Below are positions 8,565-16,400 of a DNA stretch of 64,000 nucleotides, piece by piece (the first letter of the stretch is position 1; each line of letters begins with the position of its first letter). A program made the position numbers and the translations under genes. The stretch comes from Flavobacterium supellecticarium (GTDB taxonomy: Bacteria > Bacteroidota > Bacteroidia > Flavobacteriales > Flavobacteriaceae): the NCBI RefSeq assembly GCF_004801375.1, contig NZ_SSNZ01000003.1:1-64000 (forward strand), read 5' to 3'. Under the pieces are notes generated by a model that worked only from the letters and a program-made list of their open reading frames with translations, was not told where the DNA came from and ran no database searches.

Positions 8565-9455
8565 ATGAAAGGATTCGAAACAGAACAGGAAAAGAAATCA
8601 TTTGTGATCACCACGGTATTATGCGGGGTGATTATCGCATTGCTGTTTCTTTTAAAATTTTCGTCCACATTGGATATTATGCAGCTTGAAGGTGGTGGAG
8701 GCGGAGGAATCGCTGTGAATTTTGGTGACAGTGATGTCGGTTCCGGAAAAAATTTACAGAGCGAAGTACTCAATGTATCCAATCATACGAAAGCGACTCC
8801 GGCTACTCCGGCGCCACAAGAGGAAATCATCGGTCAGGATTATGACGATGCTCCGGTAGTGGCGACGACCAAAAAAGTGGAGAAAACAAAAGTAACCCCA
8901 AAACCGGTGGATAAACCCGTGCCGACTCCGGAAAAACCAAAACCATCCAAATCGACAACCGATGCGCTGGCAAATTTGATGAACGGTTCAAAATCCGGTG
9001 GTGATGGCGACGATAATGCCAGTGGTAACAAAGGGAAACTAAACGGCGATAAAAATGCTTCCGGCTATTATGGCGGAGGTGGTTCCGGAAATGGAAAAGG
9101 ATCGGGTAATGGTGATGGCGAAGGACCGGGTTCCGGTAACGGAAAAGGTGGCGGTTATGGAAACGGAAACGGTACCGGAGTTGGAAACTACCAATTGGCC
9201 GGGCGTAAAGCGATTTCAAAACCAAACCCAGATTATACTTGTAATGAAGAAGGTCGTGTAGTCGTTGAAATAGAAGTAGACAAAAACGGAAAAGTAATTG
9301 GTGCCGAAGCTGGCGCTAGAGGAACGACCAATATAGCCAAATGTCTGTTGGATCAGGCGCGAAAGGCAGCCATGCTAACCAAATTCGACCCGAATCCAAG
9401 CGCACCGGACAAACAGGTGGGAAAAATTATATATAACTTCAAGTTGACAGAGTAA
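8565..9455 (+). CDS. TonB-like energy transducer
   Basis: A 296-residue protein with the TonB plan. It has a short cytoplasmic start, one TM helix at about 14-32, and a proline/lysine-rich linker (about 65-130, with KPVDKPVPTPEKPKPSK) that spans the periplasm. A glycine/asparagine-rich tract (about 140-205) follows, then a C-terminal TonB-type domain with GRVVVEIEVDKNGKV and the final KIIYNFKLTE. It should couple the proton-motive force to outer-membrane receptors. In many Flavobacteria exbB and exbD sit directly upstream in the order exbB-exbD-tonB-folC; here they are missing and a terminated dehydrogenase gene is upstream instead. The terminator stem overlaps the stop codon. Confidence 0.82.
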   Translation: MKGFETEQEKKSFVITTVLCGVIIALLFLLKFSSTLDIMQLEGGGGGGIAVNFGDSDVGSGKNLQSEVLNVSNHTKATPATPAPQEEIIGQDYDDAPVVATTKKVEKTKVTPKPVDKPVPTPEKPKPSKSTTDALANLMNGSKSGGDGDDNASGNKGKLNGDKNASGYYGGGGSGNGKGSGNGDGEGPGSGNGKGGGYGNGNGTGVGNYQLAGRKAISKPNPDYTCNEEGRVVVEIEVDKNGKVIGAEAGARGTTNIAKCLLDQARKAAMLTKFDPNPSAPDKQVGKIIYNFKLTE

Positions 9456-9480
9456 AGATTTCTTTACTCTTTTTTCTTTT
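9450..9480 (+). terminator. Terminator overlapping the tonB-like stop codon
   Basis: The stem gagtaaag / ctttactc contains the TAA stop at 9453-9455 and is followed by a long T-rich run. folC starts at 9488, so folC expression needs read-through or a promoter inside the upstream gene. Confidence 0.75.
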
Positions 9481-9487
9481 ATAGCAG

Positions 9488-10702
9488 ATGAATTATCAGG
9501 AAACGTTAGACTGGATGTTTGCACAATTGCCAATGTTTCAGCAGCAAGGCGCCTCAGCCTATAAAAAAGATTTGACCAATACGGTTTTACTGTGTAAAGA
9601 ATTGGGAAATCCGGAAACTAAAATCAAAACGATACATATTGCCGGAACCAACGGAAAAGGATCGACGTCCTCGATGGTCGCTTCGGTTTTACAGGAAGCG
9701 GGTTATAGGGTAGGATTGTATACGTCGCCGCATTTAAAGGACTTTCGGGAGCGGATTAAAATTAACGGTGTCGAAATACCGGAAGTTTTTGTATGTGATT
9801 TTATCGCCCAACATAAGACGTTTTTCGAAAGCAATCAGTTGAGTTTTTTTGAAATGACCGTTGGTTTGGCCTTCGATTATTTTGAAAAGGAAAAAGTAGA
9901 TGTTGCCGTTATTGAGGTCGGTATGGGCGGCCGATTGGATTCGACGAATGTGATCACGCCTTTGGTGTCGGTCATCACGAATATAGGTTTTGATCATACA
10001 CAGTTTTTAGGAACGACCTATCGTAAGATTGCGTTCGAAAAAGCCGGAATCATCAAGCCGGGTATTCCTGTCGTGATAGGAGAATATAACGAAGAAACCC
10101 AGCCGGTTTTTATCGGGAAAGCAACGGAATGCGGTTCGGAACTTTATTTTGCATCCGATTTGATCACTCGGGATTATTCCGGGGCTTTATTGGGCGATTA
10201 CCAATTCCATAATAAAAAGACGGTAGTACAGACGGTGGAAATCTTAAAGCGTTTCTTTACGATTACCGAACAAAACCTCGAAAACGGCCTGCTGAATGTG
10301 GTAAAAAATACCCAACTCCGCGGTCGGTGGGAGCAAATTCATTCCAATCCAAAGGTGATTTGCGACACGGCGCATAACAGTCACGGGTTAAAAATTGTCT
10401 TAAATCAGATACAAAAAGAAAAATTTGACCACTTATATTTTGTTTTAGGAGTGGTAAACGACAAAGATCTGGATTCAATTTTGCCGTTATTTCCAAAAAA
10501 TGCGCGTTATTTTTTCTGTAAGCCCAATGTGCCAAGAGGATTAGCGGCTACGGTTTTACAACAAAAAGCAAACGAATTCGGACTTATGGGGTCGGCATTT
10601 GGTTCTGTGTCAGAAGCTTATGCAGAAGCCTTGCGGATAGCAGGCTCAGCCGATTTTATCTATGTTGGTGGCAGTACTTTTGTTGTAGCGGAAATTTTAT
10701 AA
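9488..10702 (+). CDS. folC: Folylpolyglutamate synthase / dihydrofolate synthase
   Basis: A 404-residue Mur-ligase-fold enzyme that adds glutamate to dihydropteroate and to folates using ATP. It shows the P-loop AGTNGKGSTSSM near residue 57, the conserved KDFRERIKINGVEI segment, VGMGGRLDSTNVI, the catalytic TNIGFDHTQFLG motif, GRWEQ and the C-terminal DTAHN. Length is normal. It follows the tonB-like gene by 32 bases with a terminator hairpin between. Downstream lies tRNA-Val with its own promoter. Confidence 0.95.
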   Translation: MNYQETLDWMFAQLPMFQQQGASAYKKDLTNTVLLCKELGNPETKIKTIHIAGTNGKGSTSSMVASVLQEAGYRVGLYTSPHLKDFRERIKINGVEIPEVFVCDFIAQHKTFFESNQLSFFEMTVGLAFDYFEKEKVDVAVIEVGMGGRLDSTNVITPLVSVITNIGFDHTQFLGTTYRKIAFEKAGIIKPGIPVVIGEYNEETQPVFIGKATECGSELYFASDLITRDYSGALLGDYQFHNKKTVVQTVEILKRFFTITEQNLENGLLNVVKNTQLRGRWEQIHSNPKVICDTAHNSHGLKIVLNQIQKEKFDHLYFVLGVVNDKDLDSILPLFPKNARYFFCKPNVPRGLAATVLQQKANEFGLMGSAFGSVSEAYAEALRIAGSADFIYVGGSTFVVAEIL

Positions 10703-10718
10703 TTTTTTCCGGTTTTTG

Positions 10719-10749
10719 TTTGCAGATCTAAAAAACTGTCCTATATTTG
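10719..10749 (+). promoter_or_regulatory. Bacteroidota-type promoter for tRNA-Val
   Basis: TTTG at 10719-10722, a 19-base spacer and TATATTTG at 10742-10749, a full consensus match. Transcription would start near 10755, about 38 bases before the mature tRNA. Confidence 0.85.
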
Positions 10750-10792
10750 CACTCGTAATCAGGAACACAATTGCTGACTACAAAAAACATAA

Positions 10793-10867
10793 GGGCGATT
10801 AGCTCAGCTGGTTCAGAGCACCTCGTTTACACCGAGGGGGTCGGGGGTTCGAACCCCTCATCGCCCA
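10793..10867 (+). tRNA. tRNA-Val (anticodon UAC)
   Basis: A complete cloverleaf. The acceptor GGGCGAT pairs with ATCGCCC and the discriminator is A. The D arm is GCTC..GAGC. The anticodon stem cctcg / cgagg has loop tttacac, so the anticodon is TAC (valine). The T arm has loop ttcgaac and one G:U pair. CCA is not encoded (CAA follows). It has a consensus promoter upstream and a hairpin terminator downstream, and is the only intact tRNA in this array. Confidence 0.95.
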
Positions 10868-10876
10868 CAAATTTTA

Positions 10877-10914
10877 AAAACTCCAAATTCGCAAGATTTT
10901 GGAGTTTTTTGTTT
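10877..10914 (+). terminator. Terminator of tRNA-Val
   Basis: The stem aaaactccaaa / tttggagtttt is followed by a T-rich run. The same stem sequence recurs after the second tRNA-like copy at 11251-11282, so it belongs to the duplicated unit. Confidence 0.85.
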
Positions 10915-10924
10915 TTCTGTTGTT

Positions 10925-11176
10925 ATGAATTTTGTTGTATACATTTTATTTAGTGAAAGTAAAAATAGATTCTATATTGGATTTACGTCTAATTTGGAAG
11001 AACGGCTTATTCGGCATAATCAAAAAAGCAAGGGGTTTACCGGAAATGTAAACGATTGGAAAGTTGTTTACACAGAAAATTATGAAACCAAAGAGCTTGC
11101 TCACAATAGGGAATTACAAATTAAATCATGGAAAAGCAGAATTAAAATTCAAGAATTAATTAAAAATAAAGATTAG
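10925..11176 (+). CDS. Small GIY-YIG nuclease-family protein
   Basis: An 83-residue single-domain protein. The N-terminal VVYIL segment, then YIGFTSNLEERLIRHN (YIG plus the conserved Arg), and a central GNVNDWKVVYTENYETKELAHNRELQIKSW match the stand-alone YhbQ-type GIY-YIG domain; the Glu of REL is the usual metal ligand. It starts 58 bases after tRNA-Val. Its TAG stop lies inside a broken tRNA copy (gatTAGttcagc), which indicates insertion into or recombination with tRNA genes. Such small GIY-YIG ORFs are often found beside tRNA and rRNA genes in Bacteroidota. Whether this one still cuts DNA is unknown. Confidence 0.85.
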   Translation: MNFVVYILFSESKNRFYIGFTSNLEERLIRHNQKSKGFTGNVNDWKVVYTENYETKELAHNRELQIKSWKSRIKIQELIKNKD

Positions 11177-11242
11177 TTCAGCTGGTTCAGAGCATTCCGA
11201 TTTCATCGGAAGTGGTCGGGGGTTCGAACCCCTCATCGCCCA
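11171..11242 (+). pseudogene. Broken tRNA copy 1 (tRNA-Val-like)
   Basis: From GATTAG onward this repeats tRNA-Val: the D-arm 17-mer and the last 31 bases (11214-11244) are identical to 10804-10820 and 10839-10869. The first four acceptor bases are replaced by TAAA from the nuclease gene, so the acceptor stem cannot close. The anticodon arm is different (stem ttccg / cggaa, loop atttcat, which would read TTC). It is unlikely to be a working tRNA. Confidence 0.8.
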
Positions 11243-11250
11243 CAGAATTT

Positions 11251-11287
11251 AAAACTCCAAAATCGTTTGACTTTGGAGTTTTTTGTT
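11251..11287 (+). terminator. Duplicated hairpin terminator
   Basis: The stem aaaactccaaa / tttggagtttt is the same as the one after tRNA-Val, with a different loop, followed by T-rich sequence. It ends the nuclease/pseudo-tRNA transcript. Confidence 0.8.
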
Positions 11288-11296
11288 TTATACTTT

Positions 11297-11369
11297 TTGC
11301 GATTAGCGCAACTGGTTTGGAGCATTCCGATTTTATCGGAAGTGGTCGGGGGCGAACCTCTATTGTCCA
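11297..11369 (+). pseudogene. Broken tRNA copy 2
   Basis: A more decayed relative: gcgattagcgcaactggttt in the D region, the same ttccgattttatcggaag anticodon arm as copy 1 with one change, and a T arm that has lost its TTC (ggggg cgaacctc) and ends attgtcca instead of atcgccca. Acceptor pairing is lost. It shares its anticodon arm with copy 1, so the two broken copies descend from each other or from one source. Confidence 0.7.
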
Positions 11370-11379
11370 CAACTTTACA

Positions 11380-11412
11380 AAAAAGTCCTGATTTTTAAAA
11401 TCCTGACTTTTT
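11380..11412 (+). terminator. Hairpin after the second broken tRNA
   Basis: aaaaagtc-ct-gatttt and aaaatc-ct-gacttttt pair with one internal ct:ct mismatch and a T tail. It has a different sequence from the two hairpins upstream. Confidence 0.55.
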
Positions 11413-11911
11413 ATCTCTCTCTTTTGGCTCTAAATTATAAAGCAATAGTTGTACATGTTTCATTGATGATTGGAGGAAACACTTTATGCTTTACAATAAC
11501 TACAAAAATATTCTTCGAATAGCCAACTTATGTTGGTCAATGCCTTATAAATCTCATATGGTACATCTTTATTATTAAGGTAGCTTTCTATCCCGCGTTT
11601 AGTGTTTGTATAATTATTTATGTTTCCATTGTTACCCATCGCGGGGTCCGATTCTAAAATACATTCTACTGCAAAGACGGAATCCAATAGCCTTATAAAT
11701 AGTCAAATAACATTACTTCTGATAATTTTGAACCTTGAAAATATAAATTTTAAAGTTCGTTTTAGAGCAATATAACGACGTTGAAAAAGACCGTGCCAAA
11801 GAGCTGTTTTCTTTTTCAAAAGTGTGTAAGTCGGAGGTGGTATCGATCCCTTTTATAGGTGTCGAATGCTATCCGATGACAGGTTGCTCTAAAAGTTACA
11901 ATCAAAAAAGT
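11413..11911. other. Junction region with gene remnants, tRNA array to AAA gene
   Basis: No intact gene is evident. On the minus strand 11484-11687 could encode 67 residues from a TTG start (ends SWLFEEYFCSYCKA), without any family I recognise. On the plus strand, the frame of the AAA gene stays open back to 11747 and reads LEQYNDVEKDRAKELF and later SIPFIGVECYPMTGC, which looks like protein but has no ATG before 11912. It may be the tail of a lost upstream gene fused in frame, or an N-terminal extension from a GTG at 11822. TAATTTTG at 11723-11730 could be a -7 box, but no TTG sits at the right distance. Confidence 0.35.
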
Positions 11912-13375
11912 ATGAGCCATTTGACCCTTCCAGCTGAAAGTATTCAGAGAGAATATATAGAAAAAGAGGTACTCATTACTAAAAATAGTGAGCATACTAA
12001 AACAAAAAAAGAACATGTAAACCATCATTCTCTGAATAAAGAAATGGAATGGTTGGAAGCGCTCATAGCGATGCGTTGTAAGGAACTGTTTTTAAAAGGG
12101 AAAACAACGGATGAAACCTTTGAGAAAATTCCGGAATTACCAGTGGTTGATCATACCTCACCCTATGGTACGATCATCAATACGTATAACCTCCAGGAGA
12201 TGGATCGGGTTTTACTGGTGCTAGGCGTTGCATCGGCACATTATCCATCGTTATTTAAGTCGTTTATACAAATAGAAGAAACGAATAATGCATTGGCAAT
12301 CGATGTGGGAGGCGAATATAACCGAGCCAGTCGGACGTTTAAACCAACTTTCCAAACAGCTCTTTTTTTACTCGCCGGGAAGGATTTATCGTTATGGTCC
12401 CGTTATAATGCACAACTCCTTGACGGAAGTGTTGTATTGCAAAATGACATTATTTACAATCGTAGCACTACCGATTTTATTCATGGGCAAATTGAATTGG
12501 ATACGGCTTATTCCGGATATTTTTTATCCGGTAAAAAACCACGACTGGATCATGGAAATTACTTCCCGGGAAGTCTATACGAGTCGGATCTGACATTAGA
12601 TGATATTGTTTTAGAACCAATGGTACGCGAACAAATAAAACCGATCGGGCAGTATATCAAAGCCTTGGAAAGTGGTTTTTTTAAAAGTGACAACCACCAT
12701 TTTAAATCCGGATTTATGGCCTTGTTTTATGGTCCGCCGGGAACCGGAAAAACAATGTTGGCCGGAATACTTGCAAATACGTATGGTATTGATATGTACC
12801 ACGTTGACCTTTCTCAGGTGGTGAGTAAATACATTGGAGAGACGGAAAAAAATCTTGAAATGCTTTTTAACCGACTACAAGGTAAAAACTGCATGCTTTT
12901 CTTTGATGAAGCCGATTCGTTATTTGGTAAGCGTTCCGATGTAAAGGATGCCCACGATCGGTATGCGAATCAGGAAGTATCGTATTTGCTGCAACGAATC
13001 GAAAAATTTGACGGACTTACGATTTTGGCTTCCAACTTTGAAAATAACATGGACGATGCTTTTAAACGCCGTATCGATTTGTCTATAAATGTAATCCGGC
13101 CAACAGAAGCAACCCGGGAAGCACTTTGGAAGCAATATTTACCTAAAAATGTAACATTCGAAAGCGAACCGTTTTTAAAACACCTGTCTAAAGAATATTC
13201 CTATACGGGTGCCAATATTAAGAACATTATGAAAAATGTCGCCATAGCGTTACATAGCTCGGGCGGGACGATTATTACGCACGATTTGATCAGCCCGTTT
13301 TTAGCCATAGAAAGCGAAAAAGCTTTCGGGAAAAATCAGGCCCGGGTACACCCATTTATACGAAAAACCGAATAG
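11912..13375 (+). CDS. AAA+ ATPase, contractile-injection-system (Afp15/PVC15) type
   Basis: A 487-residue protein from the ATG at 11912; a GTG at 11822 would add 30 residues that look like leftover sequence. The N-terminal ~250 residues are a family-specific domain. The AAA+ module follows, with Walker A GPPGTGKT at 274-281, SKYIGETEKNL (pore/second region), Walker B MLFFDEAD at 328-335, DAHDRYANQEVSYLLQRIE, and paired arginines at 386-387 (FKRRIDL). The run from SKYIGETEKNL to SYLLQRIE is typical of the ATPase kept in extracellular contractile injection systems. No sheath, tube or baseplate gene is in the window. The next gene, 52 bases on, encodes a toxin-like protein, so the ATPase may serve that protein. 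Cytoplasmic. Confidence 0.88.
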   Translation: MSHLTLPAESIQREYIEKEVLITKNSEHTKTKKEHVNHHSLNKEMEWLEALIAMRCKELFLKGKTTDETFEKIPELPVVDHTSPYGTIINTYNLQEMDRVLLVLGVASAHYPSLFKSFIQIEETNNALAIDVGGEYNRASRTFKPTFQTALFLLAGKDLSLWSRYNAQLLDGSVVLQNDIIYNRSTTDFIHGQIELDTAYSGYFLSGKKPRLDHGNYFPGSLYESDLTLDDIVLEPMVREQIKPIGQYIKALESGFFKSDNHHFKSGFMALFYGPPGTGKTMLAGILANTYGIDMYHVDLSQVVSKYIGETEKNLEMLFNRLQGKNCMLFFDEADSLFGKRSDVKDAHDRYANQEVSYLLQRIEKFDGLTILASNFENNMDDAFKRRIDLSINVIRPTEATREALWKQYLPKNVTFESEPFLKHLSKEYSYTGANIKNIMKNVAIALHSSGGTIITHDLISPFLAIESEKAFGKNQARVHPFIRKTE

Positions 13376-13427
13376 AACCTACCTAAAATCTTTTATAACG
13401 ATACTGTTATACACCAATTAGCAAGAT

Positions 13428-16400
13428 ATGACCAGAAAAAAAACATTTGCGCCCAGGACAAAAAAGAAGGAGGAGCAATCAAGCGCGTATTCACAAGCTG
13501 GCAACAAAACAAAAGTGAAAATCACGGATCAGGATGCCGCCATACGAATAAAAGAAAATGAAGTTACCGGACTGACCTACGACGGGTTTAAGAACCAGGC
13601 TTTTAATAAAATTGAAAAAGGCTTTTCCACTTTGGAGTTTTCTGAAAGTGGACTTGCGGTTTTGGAAATTAACAAAGCACTACATCAGTTAGGCTACACT
13701 ACATCCGAAAAACAAACCGTTTTTTTAGAAAATACACAAAATGCGCTCATCGCTTTTCAGAAGGATCATGGAATTACGCCTTCGGGTATTTTTGATAAGA
13801 GCACTTTATTCATAATGAATCAGGTGCTAAGTGCCACACAGGAAAATGAAAGTGAGGATGAAGGCCTTTCTATTCCGGAACGGGCAAAAATGTTATACGA
13901 AGGATTTACCTATAGAACGCTATATATTTTTGGAGGTACGGACGAAGACAAAATATTTAGCGCTTTAGAGAAACTTTCGTCAGCTAATAGAATAGAGCTT
14001 ATTGCCTATTACGATAAAGAGTACCGTTCCAAAAGGAAGAAAGGATTGGTGGAAGAACTATACGACGAATTAGGCAACAGTGATCTTTATAAAGCGATAA
14101 ATTTATTGTATGCCAATTACGAAAAACCGCAGAAAGAAGAACCGCAGGAGGAGCAAAAGGAAAAAACAACGACCAATGAAATGGGCGATCTGGAGTTTGG
14201 GGTAACGAATCTGGAGACAGTTCATGTTATTTCGAAACATCCTTGGATTAATGCTAAAACAAAGTATACCATTGAAGGCTCTAAAATTGAGTTTGATTGT
14301 GTCTTCGATTACCCAACGGGATCATTTCGCTCGTTGGATGAAAAACTCGTATTGCCACGAGTAGTCCGCAAAGTACTGGTTCAAAAAAATAATAGGGTTT
14401 ACGATCTTTTTGCGACGCCCTATTTTCGTGCCGCTAATAATACTTATCAGGATGGAAGGGTGATTAATAGCTTTTCGATAGGTGCCTACGATCCGGGTGT
14501 CTATACCTTTATGTTCATTATAGAAGATACAAAGAAAAAAGAATACAGCGCCTATACAACTACACATGAGGTTAAAACCCTTGCCGATGCGGCTACAGAT
14601 GAGTTGTCTTCAAATGAAACGCAAAGTTATAATGACTTCAGACAACAAGTAGCCTTTGTTGAGCAGAATCTGTCGAAAAGTGCCGATAAAGACCAGAAAA
14701 CCGATCCGAATTTTTATATACAAGCGAAAAGTTTTACCGAGAATCCGGCAAGAATGGCAAGTGAAAGTGGAAGTTATGTTCCGCAATTATATTATTCTTT
14801 ACAAGGAAAAGTGAACACCAAAGACAACCATTATTTTTGGTTTGCAGAAATTACAACGCCAAAAGAAATGGCTAGTGGTGCGAGTGCATTGTTAGGAGTG
14901 GATTATGCTAGGGATGCCGTTGTACATGGTTATCAAAGAGGGGAATACTACGGTAAAGATGGCTGGAAAATGAATTCGTCACAACCAGCTGCTACGTTTT
15001 TAGGAACGATGACCGGGGTTTTTGTGATTCATTGTGTGGAATTGGATAAAGACAACAAACCAACCGAGCGTTATGCGTCCTACCGACAAGTTGTGTTGCC
15101 AAGTGAGGATTATGAAACCCTTCAAAAATTTAAAAAATATAAAGCAGCTATTGATACCAGTTTTAATGCAATTAAACCGGGAACAGCGGTAGAAGTAAAT
15201 GCGATTGCCATAGAAACCAAAACCACTAAAACGATAGCACTTAATTTATTTTTAGGAAAAAGCAAAAACAATCCGGGGAATTATGTTTTATCCGACCTTA
15301 CACCGGGAGTCGAACATAAACGTACATACGAAGGAAAAAGTATAAAAGAATTATTTGAAAGTTTTGATAGCAAAAATACCTATCCGGATGGTATGCTGGC
15401 CTACGAAATCCCGGCAAACGATTTTGGCTACCCTACTTTAAAAGGGAATTTCACTACAAATGGGGCCTCGTTCTTTGAAACGGTTTCTTCGGGAGCTGGT
15501 TGGGCGTCGTTAGGATTGGCAGTAGCCGGAATAGTAGCTTCGTTTACCCCGGCAGCACCAATTGCACCGTTCTTGTTTGTGGCCTCCGGAGCAACTGGAG
15601 CTACTTCCGGAGCGGCTAGTATTATGGATAAAATGGAAAAAGGAACCCTTACATCCGAAACCTTAGCCCTAGATACCATCATGATTGCTTCTAGCTTTTT
15701 GGCCATTGGAGGTGCCATGTCCCGAATCGCTTATAAAGGAGTGCCAATTGTTAAAATATCGGCAACGGGATTGCGCTATATTGTGATAACCGACTTTGCC
15801 TTAAATGGTACGGCGGGTATTATGATTACTGTCGACGGTCTGGAGAGCATAAAAGCGATCAATGCTAATGATCAACTAACGACATCCGAAAAAATAGATG
15901 CCACGGTTAGGATCGTAGCGCAATTAACCTTAACTACGGGCTTGTTGGTGTTGAGTAGTAAAAACTTAAAAGGAGCAGAAATAGAACAGCTTCCGGTTGA
16001 AAAAAAGAAAACAGTAACAACAAAACAAAAATTCAACCCGGAACAACACGCTGAATTTATTGATACTCCGGAAAATTTACCAAGAGGAAAAGCTCCAAAA
16101 CCGACGGAAAATAAAATAACCGAAACGGAAGCACCGAAAAAGAAACCGGCTACAACCAAACCACAAATCGAAACGGTTCCGACTAAAAAATATTTGGCAG
16201 AAACGGAGTTGCAAAATTTTGAAAAAGCCTTAGAGTCGGCAGATCCTAATGTTCGCGCCGAGATCAATAAAATGAATACGGAAGAGTTTGATAACCTTAA
16301 AAGAGGTTATAAAGATAATCCGAAAGCCTTTACCGAAGCTTTAAAAAGTTATGACAGCTTCTTTGGCGATACTGGATGGCATAAATTTTGGAAAAATACA

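Noticed and set aside
11171..11369. Two further tRNA genes
   Set aside because: Acceptor stems cannot pair and copy 2 has lost the T loop, so they are kept as pseudogenes.
11187..11372. Minus-strand ORF of 61 residues with GDEGFEPPTTSDEIG
   Set aside because: It is the antisense translation of tRNA-like sequence, a well-known false protein.
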